The notes: generated from the sequence alone by a model not told the origin. A stretch of DNA of 8,345 nucleotides from Nanobdellota archaeon (GCA_018816625.1 JAHIVR010000046.1:1-8345), one strand, 5' to 3'. Shown: positions 1-4,749, numbered from the stretch's first letter. Numbers and translations are program-made.

Positions 1-61
1 AATTAGCTCCAATTAGAGAAAAAGAAAGGAACAATATAAAATAAACGTCCAACTGAGACAC
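1..61 (-). CDS. N-terminal fragment of a membrane protein (partial, runs off left edge)
   Basis: Read leftward from a GTG at 61-59, the frame stays open to base 1 and gives MSQLDVYFILFLSFSLIGAN, where the first residue is the GTG. From residue 6 on it is almost entirely hydrophobic, as expected for an N-terminal membrane segment or signal anchor. The start is supported by an AGGA five bases upstream (minus 70-67) and by a TATA-like element about 45 bp upstream. No other ATG, GTG or TTG lies between this codon and the in-frame stop of the upstream gene at 127-125. Only 20 codons are visible, so the family cannot be named. It lies on the same strand as, and just downstream of, the 67-aa membrane protein. 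Confidence 0.45.
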   Translation of the reverse strand, partial: MSQLDVYFILFLSFSLIGAN

Positions 62-102
62 TTTTATCCTAGGCCCGGTTGGGGCGTTGTATGTTTGCGA
101 AC

Positions 103-111
103 ATTTTATAG
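103..111 (-). promoter_or_regulatory. Putative TATA box of the left-edge gene
   Basis: The minus strand reads CTATAAAAT here, a good archaeal TATA-box match. About 26 bp downstream would place the transcript start near 81, leaving a leader of roughly 20 nt before the GTG at 61. The leader holds a small GC-rich hairpin (GCCC 73-76 with GGGC 82-85). Confidence 0.4.
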
Positions 112-124
112 AGTAGGTGCGTTC

Positions 125-328
125 TTATTTTTTCTTTAAAATGTTGATTAGTCCGCACAAAAATAATCCAACAGATACTAAAAAAGTAAAGAAACCACAG
201 ATTACTATCATTGGGGCGAAGGTTTCTATGTTTGGGTATATTTTGTCCAGAGGTTCTATTAAAGTTACACCCATTAGGACTAGTGTGAGGAGTGCTAGGC
301 CTAGAGTAATAAATATGGAATTCCTCAT
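125..328 (-). CDS. Small two-helix membrane protein, function unknown (67 aa)
   Basis: The protein has two clear membrane segments (about residues 5-25 and 38-62) joined by a short polar loop (EPLDKIYPNIE) and ends in a basic KKK. The short MRN start and the basic tail suggest both ends face the cytoplasm, but topology is inference. No catalytic motif is visible and I do not recognise the family. The start ATG at 328 fits a TATA box centred about 25 bp upstream, so the mRNA is probably leaderless. The gene diverges from the DUF4405-like gene and points toward the left-edge gene. The opposite strand also has an open frame here, but that product is not protein-like, whereas this one has the regular hydrophobic pattern of a real membrane protein. 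Confidence 0.7.
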   Translation of the reverse strand: MRNSIFITLGLALLTLVLMGVTLIEPLDKIYPNIETFAPMIVICGFFTFLVSVGLFLCGLINILKKK

Positions 329-348
329 AATCTTTTTAAGTTCAAATT

Positions 349-357
349 CTTTTATAA
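349..357 (-). promoter_or_regulatory. TATA box of the 67-aa membrane protein gene
   Basis: The minus strand reads TTATAAAAG, centred about 25 bp upstream of the ATG at 328. That spacing predicts transcription starting at or next to the A of the ATG, i.e. a leaderless mRNA. Confidence 0.5.
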
Positions 358-388
358 GTTTTATGAATTAGTAGTAGATTTGCGTAGA

Positions 389-397
389 TTTTTAAAT
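389..397 (+). promoter_or_regulatory. Putative TATA box of the DUF4405-like gene
   Basis: TTTTTAAAT lies about 35 bp upstream of the ATG at 428, predicting a transcript start near 419 and a leader of under 10 nt. This placement argues against the in-frame ATG at 380, which lies upstream of the box. Confidence 0.35.
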
Positions 398-427
398 TCT
401 ATTTTCTTTTTAATTGAAGAGATAAAG

Positions 428-706
428 ATGGTAGATAAAAATAAAATAAAGTTTTTGGTAGATATCTTATTGTTCGTCGATTTCTTAATTGTTGCCTTCT
501 CTGGGTTTGTTATGAAATATGTGTATCCTGTCGGAGAACAAAGTGGAAAGGCTGGAGTAATCTTTTTGTTTGATAGATTTGGTTGGTTGGGCATTCATGA
601 TATTTTTACAATAGTTTTTGTGCTTTTGATTATAATTCATTTGGCCTTAAGTTGGGATTGGATAAAAGCCATGTTTAAGAGGTTATTTTCTTCTAGTACG
701 GAGTAA
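428..706 (+). CDS. DUF4405-like two-helix membrane protein (92 aa)
   Basis: After a short basic start (MVDKNKIKFLVD) come two membrane helices, roughly residues 8-30 and 57-79, followed by a basic cytoplasmic-looking tail. The pattern, a first helix ending in SGFVMKYVYP, then GWLGIHDIFT leading into the second helix and its end IIHLALSWDW, resembles the DUF4405 family. That family has histidines in and beside the helices (here in GIHD and IIHL) and is related in look to cytochrome b561-type haem-binding membrane domains; haem binding here is inference. An in-frame ATG at 380 would add 16 residues, but it lies upstream of the likely TATA box and those residues are not family-like, so 428 is preferred. 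It stands alone, with T-tracts after the stop. Confidence 0.7.
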   Translation: MVDKNKIKFLVDILLFVDFLIVAFSGFVMKYVYPVGEQSGKAGVIFLFDRFGWLGIHDIFTIVFVLLIIIHLALSWDWIKAMFKRLFSSSTE

Positions 707-714
707 TCTCCCTC

Positions 715-739
715 TTTTTCCCATAATAAGAGCTTTTTT
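715..739 (+). terminator. T-tract terminator after the DUF4405-like gene
   Basis: Nine bases after the stop there is a T5 run (715-719) and a second run, T6 (734-739). Archaeal transcription commonly ends at such runs without a hairpin. The second run overlaps the next gene's promoter. Confidence 0.4.
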
Positions 740-769
740 AAACTAATAAAATTGTTTATTTATGGGAGG
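734..769 (+). promoter_or_regulatory. Promoter and strong Shine-Dalgarno site of the cold-shock gene
   Basis: TTTTTTAAAC (734-743) is a TATA-like element with a predicted start near 762-765. The short leader then carries GGGAGGA (764-770), the strongest ribosome binding site in the window, seven bases before the ATG at 778. Most other genes here appear leaderless or lack such a site, so this gene is probably translated at a high rate. Confidence 0.55.
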
Positions 770-777
770 AAACAACA

Positions 778-969
778 ATGGAAGGAACAGTAAAGTTTTT
801 CGATAACGAGAAAGAATTTGGTTTTATAACTGGTAATGATGGAAAAGACTACTTTGTGCATAAAACTAGCCTTAAGAGTGGAGTTAAGTTAGAAAAGGCA
901 GATTCGGTTACATTTGATTCAGAGAAGGGCGACAGAGGAATGAAGGCAGTTAATGTAGCTAAAGCGTAA
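778..969 (+). CDS. Cold-shock domain protein (CspA family, 63 aa)
   Basis: This is a single cold-shock domain, a small five-strand beta barrel that binds single-stranded RNA and DNA and loosens RNA secondary structure. The usual elements are present in order: the start MEGTVKFFDNEKEFGFI (RNP1 region), YFVHKTSL (RNP2 region) and the closing strand ending AVNVAKA. Two normally well-kept residues differ: the Trp of KWFN is Phe (residue 7), and the Gly of KGFGFI is Glu (residue 13). The aromatic stacking residues F14, F16, F26 and H28 are kept. The length is typical of the family. The gene has a strong Shine-Dalgarno site and precedes the DEAD-box RNA helicase on the same strand, which suggests a joint role in RNA remodelling at low temperature or during stress. 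Confidence 0.92.
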   Translation: MEGTVKFFDNEKEFGFITGNDGKDYFVHKTSLKSGVKLEKADSVTFDSEKGDRGMKAVNVAKA

Positions 970-997
970 ATATTTTTGTAATTCTTAAATACATAGT

Positions 998-1006
998 CTT
1001 ATAAAC
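998..1006 (+). promoter_or_regulatory. Putative TATA box of the helicase operon
   Basis: TCTTATAAA lies in the 142-bp gap after the cold-shock gene and would start transcription near 1028-1031, giving a leader of about 80 nt. The AT-rich run at 1013-1036 also holds weaker TATA-like options that would give a shorter leader, so the start site is uncertain. A T5 run at 973-977 just before it may end the cold-shock transcript. Confidence 0.4.
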
Positions 1007-1037
1007 CCATAATTTAGTATTATATTATTATATATTG

Positions 1038-1090
1038 GTAAGTCCTTGGACGCAACGTCAAAAGGACTTGTGTTCAAGATTAATTCTTGA
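1038..1090 (+). promoter_or_regulatory. Two-hairpin 5' leader of the DEAD-box helicase mRNA
   Basis: Hairpin 1: AAGTCCTT (1040-1047) pairs perfectly with AAGGACTT (1062-1069), and two G-U pairs extend the base to 1038/1071. Inside it GACG (1049-1052) pairs with CGTC (1056-1059) around a CAA loop. Hairpin 2: TCAAGA (1074-1079) pairs with TCTTGA (1085-1090) around a TTAAT loop. They lie in the only sizeable gap with strong folding potential, 22 nt before the helicase ATG, where no Shine-Dalgarno site is visible. A long structured leader is known for the cold-regulated DEAD-box helicase mRNA of the archaeon Methanococcoides burtonii; a similar role here is inference. If transcription starts further right, hairpin 1 could instead be a DNA operator. 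Confidence 0.55.
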
Positions 1091-1111
1091 GAAGATACAT
1101 AAATTAGTAAG

Positions 1112-2482
1112 ATGAAAACATTTGAAGAACTAGGTTTAAACCGTGATTTTATCTCTGTGCTTGAAAATGCCAGAATTAAGGTCCCTACAGAAATTCAGGA
1201 AAAAGCAATTCCTTTAGCCTTAGCAGGGAGAGATATTCTTGGGGGTTCGGCTACTGGTAGCGGAAAGACTCTTGTTTTTGCTTCTCCTATAATTGAGTAC
1301 CTAAAACCTAATAACCATGTTCAGGCGTTAATACTAACTCCAACAAGAGAATTAGCTGAACAGGTTAGCGATTCAATAAAGAAATTCTCTAAGAATAAGA
1401 GTTTGGGAGTCTTACCCGTCTATGGTGGAGTAAATATTGATACTCAGATAAGGAATCTGTATAAAACCGATGTTATTGTTGGGACGCCCGGGAGGATTCT
1501 TGATCATTTAGGTAGAAGGACTCTTAGTTTGCGTTATGTTAAGTATCTTGTTTTGGATGAGGTGGATAGAATGTTTGATATGGGTTTTTATAGAGATGTT
1601 GAAAAAATATTAAGAGAGTGCCCAAAAGAAAGGCAGACAATGCTCTTTTCGGCAACAATTTCAGAAGATGTTTACCATATAGCTAAAAACCATACTAAAA
1701 ATCCTGCAAGAGTCTCTGTTGAATCACATGTTGATGCCTCAAAATTGAAACAAATCTATTATAATGTTGAACATAATGATAAGTTTTCTTTTTTAGTATA
1801 TCTCTTAGAAAGAGAGAAATCTAAAAGAGTTTTGGTTTTTTGTTCCACTAGAAGAAATGTTGATTTTGTTATAGAAAATCTGATAAAACAAAAAATTAAA
1901 GCAAAGGCCATTCACGGGGGGATGGATCAAAAGAAGAGAACAAGAACTCTTAACGAGTTTCATGAAAGTGGTGGGGTTTTAGTTTGCACGGATGTCGCGG
2001 CAAGAGGGCTAGACATAAAGGGAGTGAGTCATGTTTACAATTATGATTTATCAAAGACTAGTGAGGAATATATTCACAGGATAGGGAGGACTGCAAGGGC
2101 TGGAGAAAATGGGGAGGCGATAAATATTCTTGCTAGTAGGGATTATGAAAACTTCTCAAATATTCAGAGAGATGAAAAGTTAAATATAACCCTTGTTGAA
2201 ACACCAAATTTCCCAAAAATATGGGTTGATACCGGAGCTTTTAAATCAAGGCCAAGAGGAGGAAGTTTCTCAAGGAGTTCAAGAGATTCTCCAGGAAGAA
2301 GTGTAAATAGATTTTGGGGTTCAAGGCATTCACAAAGGAGTGGACCTTCAAGAGGTTCAAGAGATAGGCCAGAAAGAAGAAGTGGAGAGCGAACAAGTAG
2401 AGGAAGGTCTGGAGGGGATGGTAGGCGTGGTTTTGGAAACAAAAGAAATGATTCTAGAAGGTCTTTTGGTAAAAGAAGATAA
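1112..2482 (+). CDS. DEAD-box ATP-dependent RNA helicase with RGG-like basic tail (456 aa)
   Basis: This enzyme unwinds short RNA duplexes using ATP. All core motifs are visible in order: the Q motif with F4 and Q29, motif I ATGSGKT (47-53), Ia PTRELA (77-82), GG (105-106), Ib TPGR (125-128), motif II DEVD (149-152), III SAT (180-182), IV VFC (242-244), V TDVAARGLD (293-301) and VI HRIGRTARAG (322-331). Motif II is DEVD rather than DEAD: the Asp-Glu that bind Mg-ATP and the last Asp are kept, only the Ala differs. The core ends near 370; the last 80 or so residues are a disordered Arg/Ser/Gly tail with RGG, SRGS and GRRGFG patches, suited to nonspecific RNA binding or condensate formation. 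It follows a cold-shock protein and a two-hairpin leader, and is probably co-transcribed with the next gene, 8 nt downstream. It resembles the bacterial CsdA/RhlE and archaeal DeaD groups. Confidence 0.95.
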   Translation: MKTFEELGLNRDFISVLENARIKVPTEIQEKAIPLALAGRDILGGSATGSGKTLVFASPIIEYLKPNNHVQALILTPTRELAEQVSDSIKKFSKNKSLGVLPVYGGVNIDTQIRNLYKTDVIVGTPGRILDHLGRRTLSLRYVKYLVLDEVDRMFDMGFYRDVEKILRECPKERQTMLFSATISEDVYHIAKNHTKNPARVSVESHVDASKLKQIYYNVEHNDKFSFLVYLLEREKSKRVLVFCSTRRNVDFVIENLIKQKIKAKAIHGGMDQKKRTRTLNEFHESGGVLVCTDVAARGLDIKGVSHVYNYDLSKTSEEYIHRIGRTARAGENGEAINILASRDYENFSNIQRDEKLNITLVETPNFPKIWVDTGAFKSRPRGGSFSRSSRDSPGRSVNRFWGSRHSQRSGPSRGSRDRPERRSGERTSRGRSGGDGRRGFGNKRNDSRRSFGKRR

Positions 2483-2490
2483 TTAGTATC

Positions 2491-2919
2491 ATGGGAAGTA
2501 GTTTAAAATTTATTGGTACAGTTCTTGGAGGAAGCACTGGTCTTGTAGCGGTTGTTTCTGGTTTATGTTTTGGGTTAATGGGAATCGGGGGAGGTATAGA
2601 AAGAGGTAGTGGAAGTATGACGGGGGTTTTTAATAGGGTTGAAGAGACAGGAGTTATCTGGAAAACAAAAGAAGCTACCCTGGCCTTAGAAGGAAAATCT
2701 AGCTCTGGAGATGATACCAATGCTGGTTCAAGGCGATTTAGTTCAGATAGTCATGCAGAACACGGAGAAGATATTGATAGTTTATATGTGCTTTTACAAA
2801 AATATCAGACTGAAGATAGGAAGGTTCGAGTTGATTACATAAAAACTTTAACAAAAGTTACCCCTTGGAGAGGTAAGACGGGATATCTTATTCAGGGCGT
2901 TACCCCAATAGGGGATTAA
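2491..2919 (+). CDS. Membrane-anchored protein with C-terminal PWRGKTGY motif (142 aa)
   Basis: Residues 5-33 form a Gly-rich hydrophobic segment that can act as a signal anchor. Then comes a small domain containing SMTGVFNRVEETGVIWKTKE, a polar Ser/Asp/His-rich insert at about 69-92, and the closing part DSLYVLLQKY to PWRGKTGYLIQGV. The arrangement (a G-V-h-x-K/R-h turn, WKTxEA strand, Leu-rich helix, then PWRGxTxYhhxxV) resembles a small anchored-protein family of Bacteroidetes often misnamed '6-phosphogluconate dehydrogenase'; no enzymatic function is established for it and none can be claimed here. The match is from memory of the motif and needs a profile search. The gene starts 8 nt after the helicase stop without a clear Shine-Dalgarno site, which suggests translational coupling in an operon. 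Its stop is 2 bp from the stop of the opposing gene. Confidence 0.65.
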   Translation: MGSSLKFIGTVLGGSTGLVAVVSGLCFGLMGIGGGIERGSGSMTGVFNRVEETGVIWKTKEATLALEGKSSSGDDTNAGSRRFSSDSHAEHGEDIDSLYVLLQKYQTEDRKVRVDYIKTLTKVTPWRGKTGYLIQGVTPIGD

Positions 2920-2921
2920 CT

Positions 2922-3119
2922 CTATTTTCTTAAAAATATGAATAACTTATAACTTAGAAATCCTAGTATTGCAAAAATTATATATGATGCCCATATGGGA
3001 ATGCTTTCTGTTGAAACTGTTAATTTCATATTGAATATTGCCCTTGTTAGATGCATAATTCCGATTAAGGTTACAATTGTCCATAGAAACCATAGGAATC
3101 CCCTACCTCTTTTTATCAT
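2922..3119 (-). CDS. Small two-helix membrane protein, function unknown (65 aa)
   Basis: A basic start (MIKRGRG) leads into a first membrane helix (about residues 8-30), a short polar loop (LTVSTESIP) and a second helix (about 41-62) ending in basic LRK, so both ends are probably cytoplasmic. Family unknown; no active-site motif is visible. The ATG at 3119 lies about 26 bp from a TATA box shared as half of an inverted repeat with the divergent thioredoxin-reductase gene, predicting a leaderless mRNA. It converges on the PWRG-motif gene with a gap of 2 bp. Being fired from the same promoter region as a redox enzyme suggests, without proving, a linked role. Confidence 0.72.
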   Translation of the reverse strand: MIKRGRGFLWFLWTIVTLIGIMHLTRAIFNMKLTVSTESIPIWASYIIFAILGFLSYKLFIFLRK

Positions 3120-3140
3120 AAGTTCTTAAGGAGAAAGAGA

Positions 3141-3158
3141 TATAAAAAGGTTTTTATA
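3141..3158. promoter_or_regulatory. Divergent promoter: two TATA boxes in an inverted repeat
   Basis: TATAAAAA (3141-3148) and TTTTTATA (3151-3158) are perfect inverted copies separated by GG. Read rightward, the second arm is a TATA box centred 28 bp before the ATG at 3183; read leftward, the first arm is a TATA box centred 25-26 bp before the ATG at 3119. Both genes are then leaderless, and the two TBP sites are nearly touching, so the promoters may compete or be opened together. Confidence 0.65.
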
Positions 3159-3182
3159 CAAATAAGGTCTTTACAAAGTACT

Positions 3183-4130
3183 ATGGAAAAATATGATCTT
3201 GCGATTATTGGTGCCGGGGGTGTTGGTCTGGCATCAGCAATGTATGCGGCACGTTTAAATCTTAAGGTTGTTGTATTTGGGCACTCTTCTGGAACAGAAC
3301 TCCCTCTGGGTGGAACAATAACCACAACCCTTGTTGTTGAAAATTATCCTGGATTTAAGAAAACATCGGGTTTATTTTTATCAAAACAGCTTTTAGACCA
3401 TGCAAGATCTTATGATTTGGTAACAATAAAGGAAGAAAAAGTTGAGGATATTAAAAAAAATAAAAGTTGTTTTATGGTAAAGACAGGTAAAGGAGAATAT
3501 CAGGCGAAATCGGTTCTTTTTGCTACAGGGACAAAATGGAAAAAGTTGGATGTTCCTGGGTCTAAAGAGTATGAAAATAAGGGTGTTGGATACTGTGCCC
3601 TATGCGACGCTCCATTGTATAAAGACAAGGTTGTTGCAATAATTGGGGGAAGTGATACGGCTACTTCTTATGCTCTTATCCTTGCAGAACACGCAAAAAA
3701 GGTTTACATAATATATCGTGGGGAGAGCATACGTGCAGAACCTTCAAATATTAACAAGATTAAATTAAATAAAAAAATTGAAATAATAAATAATACAAAT
3801 ATTAAAGAAATAAAAGGAGACAGGTTTGTTAAGAGTGTTCTTTTGGATAAACCATATAAAAATAGCAATGAACTGTCTTTAGATGGAATCTTTGCAGCAA
3901 TAGGACACATATATCTTTCAGAACTCGCTAAAAATCTTGGAGTTGAGACAAATGCTAGTGGGGAGATAATAATTGATCATAAAACCTCTAAAACTAGTGT
4001 TGAAGGTGTTTTTGCCGCCGGTGACGTGACAGATAAGCCCTTTAAACAGCTTATTACTGGGGTTGGGGATGGGGTGACTGCTGCTTATTCTGCCTATGAG
4101 TATGTTAGTGATAAGAAGGTTGAATGTTAG
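3183..4130 (+). CDS. trxB: Thioredoxin reductase-like FAD-dependent disulfide oxidoreductase (315 aa)
   Basis: This two-dinucleotide-fold flavoenzyme would pass electrons from a nicotinamide cofactor via FAD and a redox Cys pair to a thioredoxin-like partner in the cytoplasm. Visible parts: the FAD fold GAGGVG (10-15), the GGTITTT...VENYPGF segment (43-58), the ATG strand (114-116), active-site CALCD (138-142; the usual form is CATCD), a second nucleotide fold GGSDTA (155-160; usual GGGDSA), and the FAD-closing motif VFAAGDV followed by GVGDGVTAA. The length is standard. The segment that holds the 2'-phosphate of NADPH, usually HRRxxFRA, is YRGESIRA (178-185): the first and last Arg positions are kept but the middle Arg is Gly. 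NADPH preference is therefore doubtful; NADH or another donor is possible. No thioredoxin gene is nearby. The ATG is about 28 bp from a TATA box. Confidence 0.93.
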   Translation: MEKYDLAIIGAGGVGLASAMYAARLNLKVVVFGHSSGTELPLGGTITTTLVVENYPGFKKTSGLFLSKQLLDHARSYDLVTIKEEKVEDIKKNKSCFMVKTGKGEYQAKSVLFATGTKWKKLDVPGSKEYENKGVGYCALCDAPLYKDKVVAIIGGSDTATSYALILAEHAKKVYIIYRGESIRAEPSNINKIKLNKKIEIINNTNIKEIKGDRFVKSVLLDKPYKNSNELSLDGIFAAIGHIYLSELAKNLGVETNASGEIIIDHKTSKTSVEGVFAAGDVTDKPFKQLITGVGDGVTAAYSAYEYVSDKKVEC

Positions 4131-4157
4131 GGTATTTTATGTGGTGATTTTATTACC

Positions 4158-4209
4158 TAAACGTTTAAAAGTGTTTTTTTCTTGATATTATGACTAATTA
4201 AACTGAGGA
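4158..4209 (+). promoter_or_regulatory. Promoter and Shine-Dalgarno site of the hyperacidic small gene
   Basis: GTTTAAAAG (4163-4171) is a TATA-like element with a predicted start near 4193, and GAGGA (4205-4209) is a ribosome binding site nine bases before the ATG at 4219. The perfect 10-bp palindrome TAAACGTTTA (4158-4167) overlaps the left side of the TATA box, where a repressor or the TFB-binding element would sit. Confidence 0.5.
4174..4180 (+). terminator. T7 run, likely terminator after the thioredoxin-reductase gene
   Basis: Seven consecutive T lie 44 bp past the reductase stop codon, long enough to end archaeal transcription. The run sits between the TATA box and predicted start of the next gene, so it would not affect that transcript. 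Confidence 0.4.
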
Positions 4210-4218
4210 AAAAACAAA

Positions 4219-4380
4219 ATGACAGAAGAAATGGATGAAACCTCTGAAGCAGAAGCCGACACTGAAGAAGCTGCATCTGCTGAAGAAACAGAAGAAGCTG
4301 CTTCGGAAGAAGCAGGGTCTGAAGAGGAAGAATCTGGAGAGCCAGAGGAAAAGGAAGAAGAAGCTCCAGAGGCGGAATAA
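4219..4380 (+). CDS. Hyperacidic disordered small protein (53 aa)
   Basis: The frame from ATG 4219 to TAA 4378-4380 encodes a protein with 25 Glu and 2 Asp in 53 residues, a single Lys and no aromatic residues. It is built from EEA/EEAAS-type units (AEADTEEAAS, AEETEEAASE, EPEEKEEEAPEAE). It must be intrinsically disordered and strongly negative. GAGGA at 4205-4209 and a TATA-like box at 4163-4171 support this start, and the T-tracts after the stop support a free-standing gene. The +1 frame over the same bases is a longer Lys/Leu run of no plausible product and starts inside this gene. The composition resembles the acidic tails of archaeal stalk protein P1 or of histone/RNA chaperones, but no folded part is present. 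It could mask basic proteins such as the helicase's RGG tail; this is speculation. Confidence 0.72.
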   Translation: MTEEMDETSEAEADTEEAASAEETEEAASEEAGSEEEESGEPEEKEEEAPEAE

Positions 4381-4386
4381 ACCTAC

Positions 4387-4404
4387 TTTTTTTATTATTT
4401 TTTT
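4387..4404 (+). terminator. Double T7 terminator after the hyperacidic gene
   Basis: Two runs of seven T (4387-4393 and 4398-4404) follow the stop codon by 6 bp, a typical archaeal termination signal. They lie in the 37-bp gap between this gene and the converging frameshifted gene. Confidence 0.5.
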
Positions 4405-4417
4405 ATTAATTATTTAG

Positions 4418-4697
4418 TTATAAGTCATACACCCCATCTAACCAGAGGTTATATAGGTCTCTTAATAATGATTTGTCTGTTGTACCAAGGGCTAGAGCTT
4501 CTTCAACAGTAATTTTATCTCTTTTTCTTTTTGAAAAACTAACATCAAAATTTAAACAGGCAGTTTTATTTCCTACCCTATGTGCGTGTTGTCCAGAATA
4601 TATTTTTAATCTTTGTGATAGATTCCCCCCCCCAAACTATAAAATCTCTATATTTAATATCTTCATAAAATTCTTCAAAAGTTTTATTTCTTGTCAT
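4418..4697 (-). pseudogene. Frameshifted small gene (92 codons if repaired at a G9 run)
   Basis: From ATG 4697 the minus strand reads MTRNKTFEEFYEDIKYRDFI then VWGG at codons 21-24. In the sequence as given, nine G then shift it into a poor frame that stops at 4578 (39 aa). With eight G (or eleven) it would continue NLSQRLKIYSGQHAHRVGNK, and on to LYNLWLDGVYDL with TAA at 4418-4420. Both halves are protein-like with ordinary codon use, the second half has no start codon of its own, and the ATG is correctly spaced from a TATA box, so this is one gene. It may be a true pseudogene, a phase-variable gene switched by slippage in the G run, or a sequencing error. The product is a small soluble mixed-charge protein I do not recognise. 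It diverges from the metalloprotease gene. Confidence 0.7.
4625..4633. repeat. Homopolymer C9/G9 run inside a coding frame
   Basis: Nine C on the plus strand (G9 on the coding minus strand) at codons 22-25 of the small gene. It is the longest G/C run in an AT-rich window and lies exactly where the reading frame shifts. Confidence 0.95.
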
Positions 4698-4716
4698 AAA
4701 CTCTTGTTCCTTATAT

Positions 4717-4730
4717 AGATTTATAAATCT
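4717..4730. promoter_or_regulatory. Perfectly palindromic shared TATA element of two divergent genes
   Basis: AGATTTATAAATCT is a perfect 14-bp palindrome with TTTATAAA at its core. Its centre (4723.5) is 26.5 bp from the A of the protease ATG at 4750 and 26.5 bp from the A of the minus-strand ATG at 4697. That is the archaeal TATA-to-start distance in both directions, so one symmetric TBP site can serve two leaderless genes. Confidence 0.7.
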
Positions 4731-4749
4731 TTTTTTGCTTAGGATTTAA

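Noticed and set aside
117..371. 84-aa plus-strand frame
   Set aside because: It is antisense to the 67-aa two-helix membrane protein and crosses that gene's promoter; its composition is not protein-like.
380..427. Upstream ATG adding 16 residues to the DUF4405-like protein
   Set aside because: It lies before the likely TATA box (389-397), and the added residues do not extend the family pattern; the ATG at 428 fits better.
1038..1090. A tRNA or C/D box guide RNA
   Set aside because: There is no cloverleaf, no TTCRA-type T-loop in place and no RTGATGA/CTGA boxes; it is better explained as a leader structure.
2164..2720. Two minus-strand frames (Pro/Leu-rich) over the helicase tail and following gene
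   Set aside because: They are shadows of the Arg/Ser/Gly tail codons and of the 142-aa gene.
4235..4417. 60-aa plus-strand Lys/Leu-rich frame
   Set aside because: It is the +1 frame of the hyperacidic gene; GAA-rich codons read one base off give AAG/AAA/CTG. It starts inside the real gene and has no ribosome site or promoter of its own.
4473..4718. 81-aa plus-strand frame with several Cys
   Set aside because: It is antisense to the frameshifted minus-strand gene and crosses the promoter palindrome. The minus strand gives ordinary protein composition, a TATA box and a start codon; this one does not.
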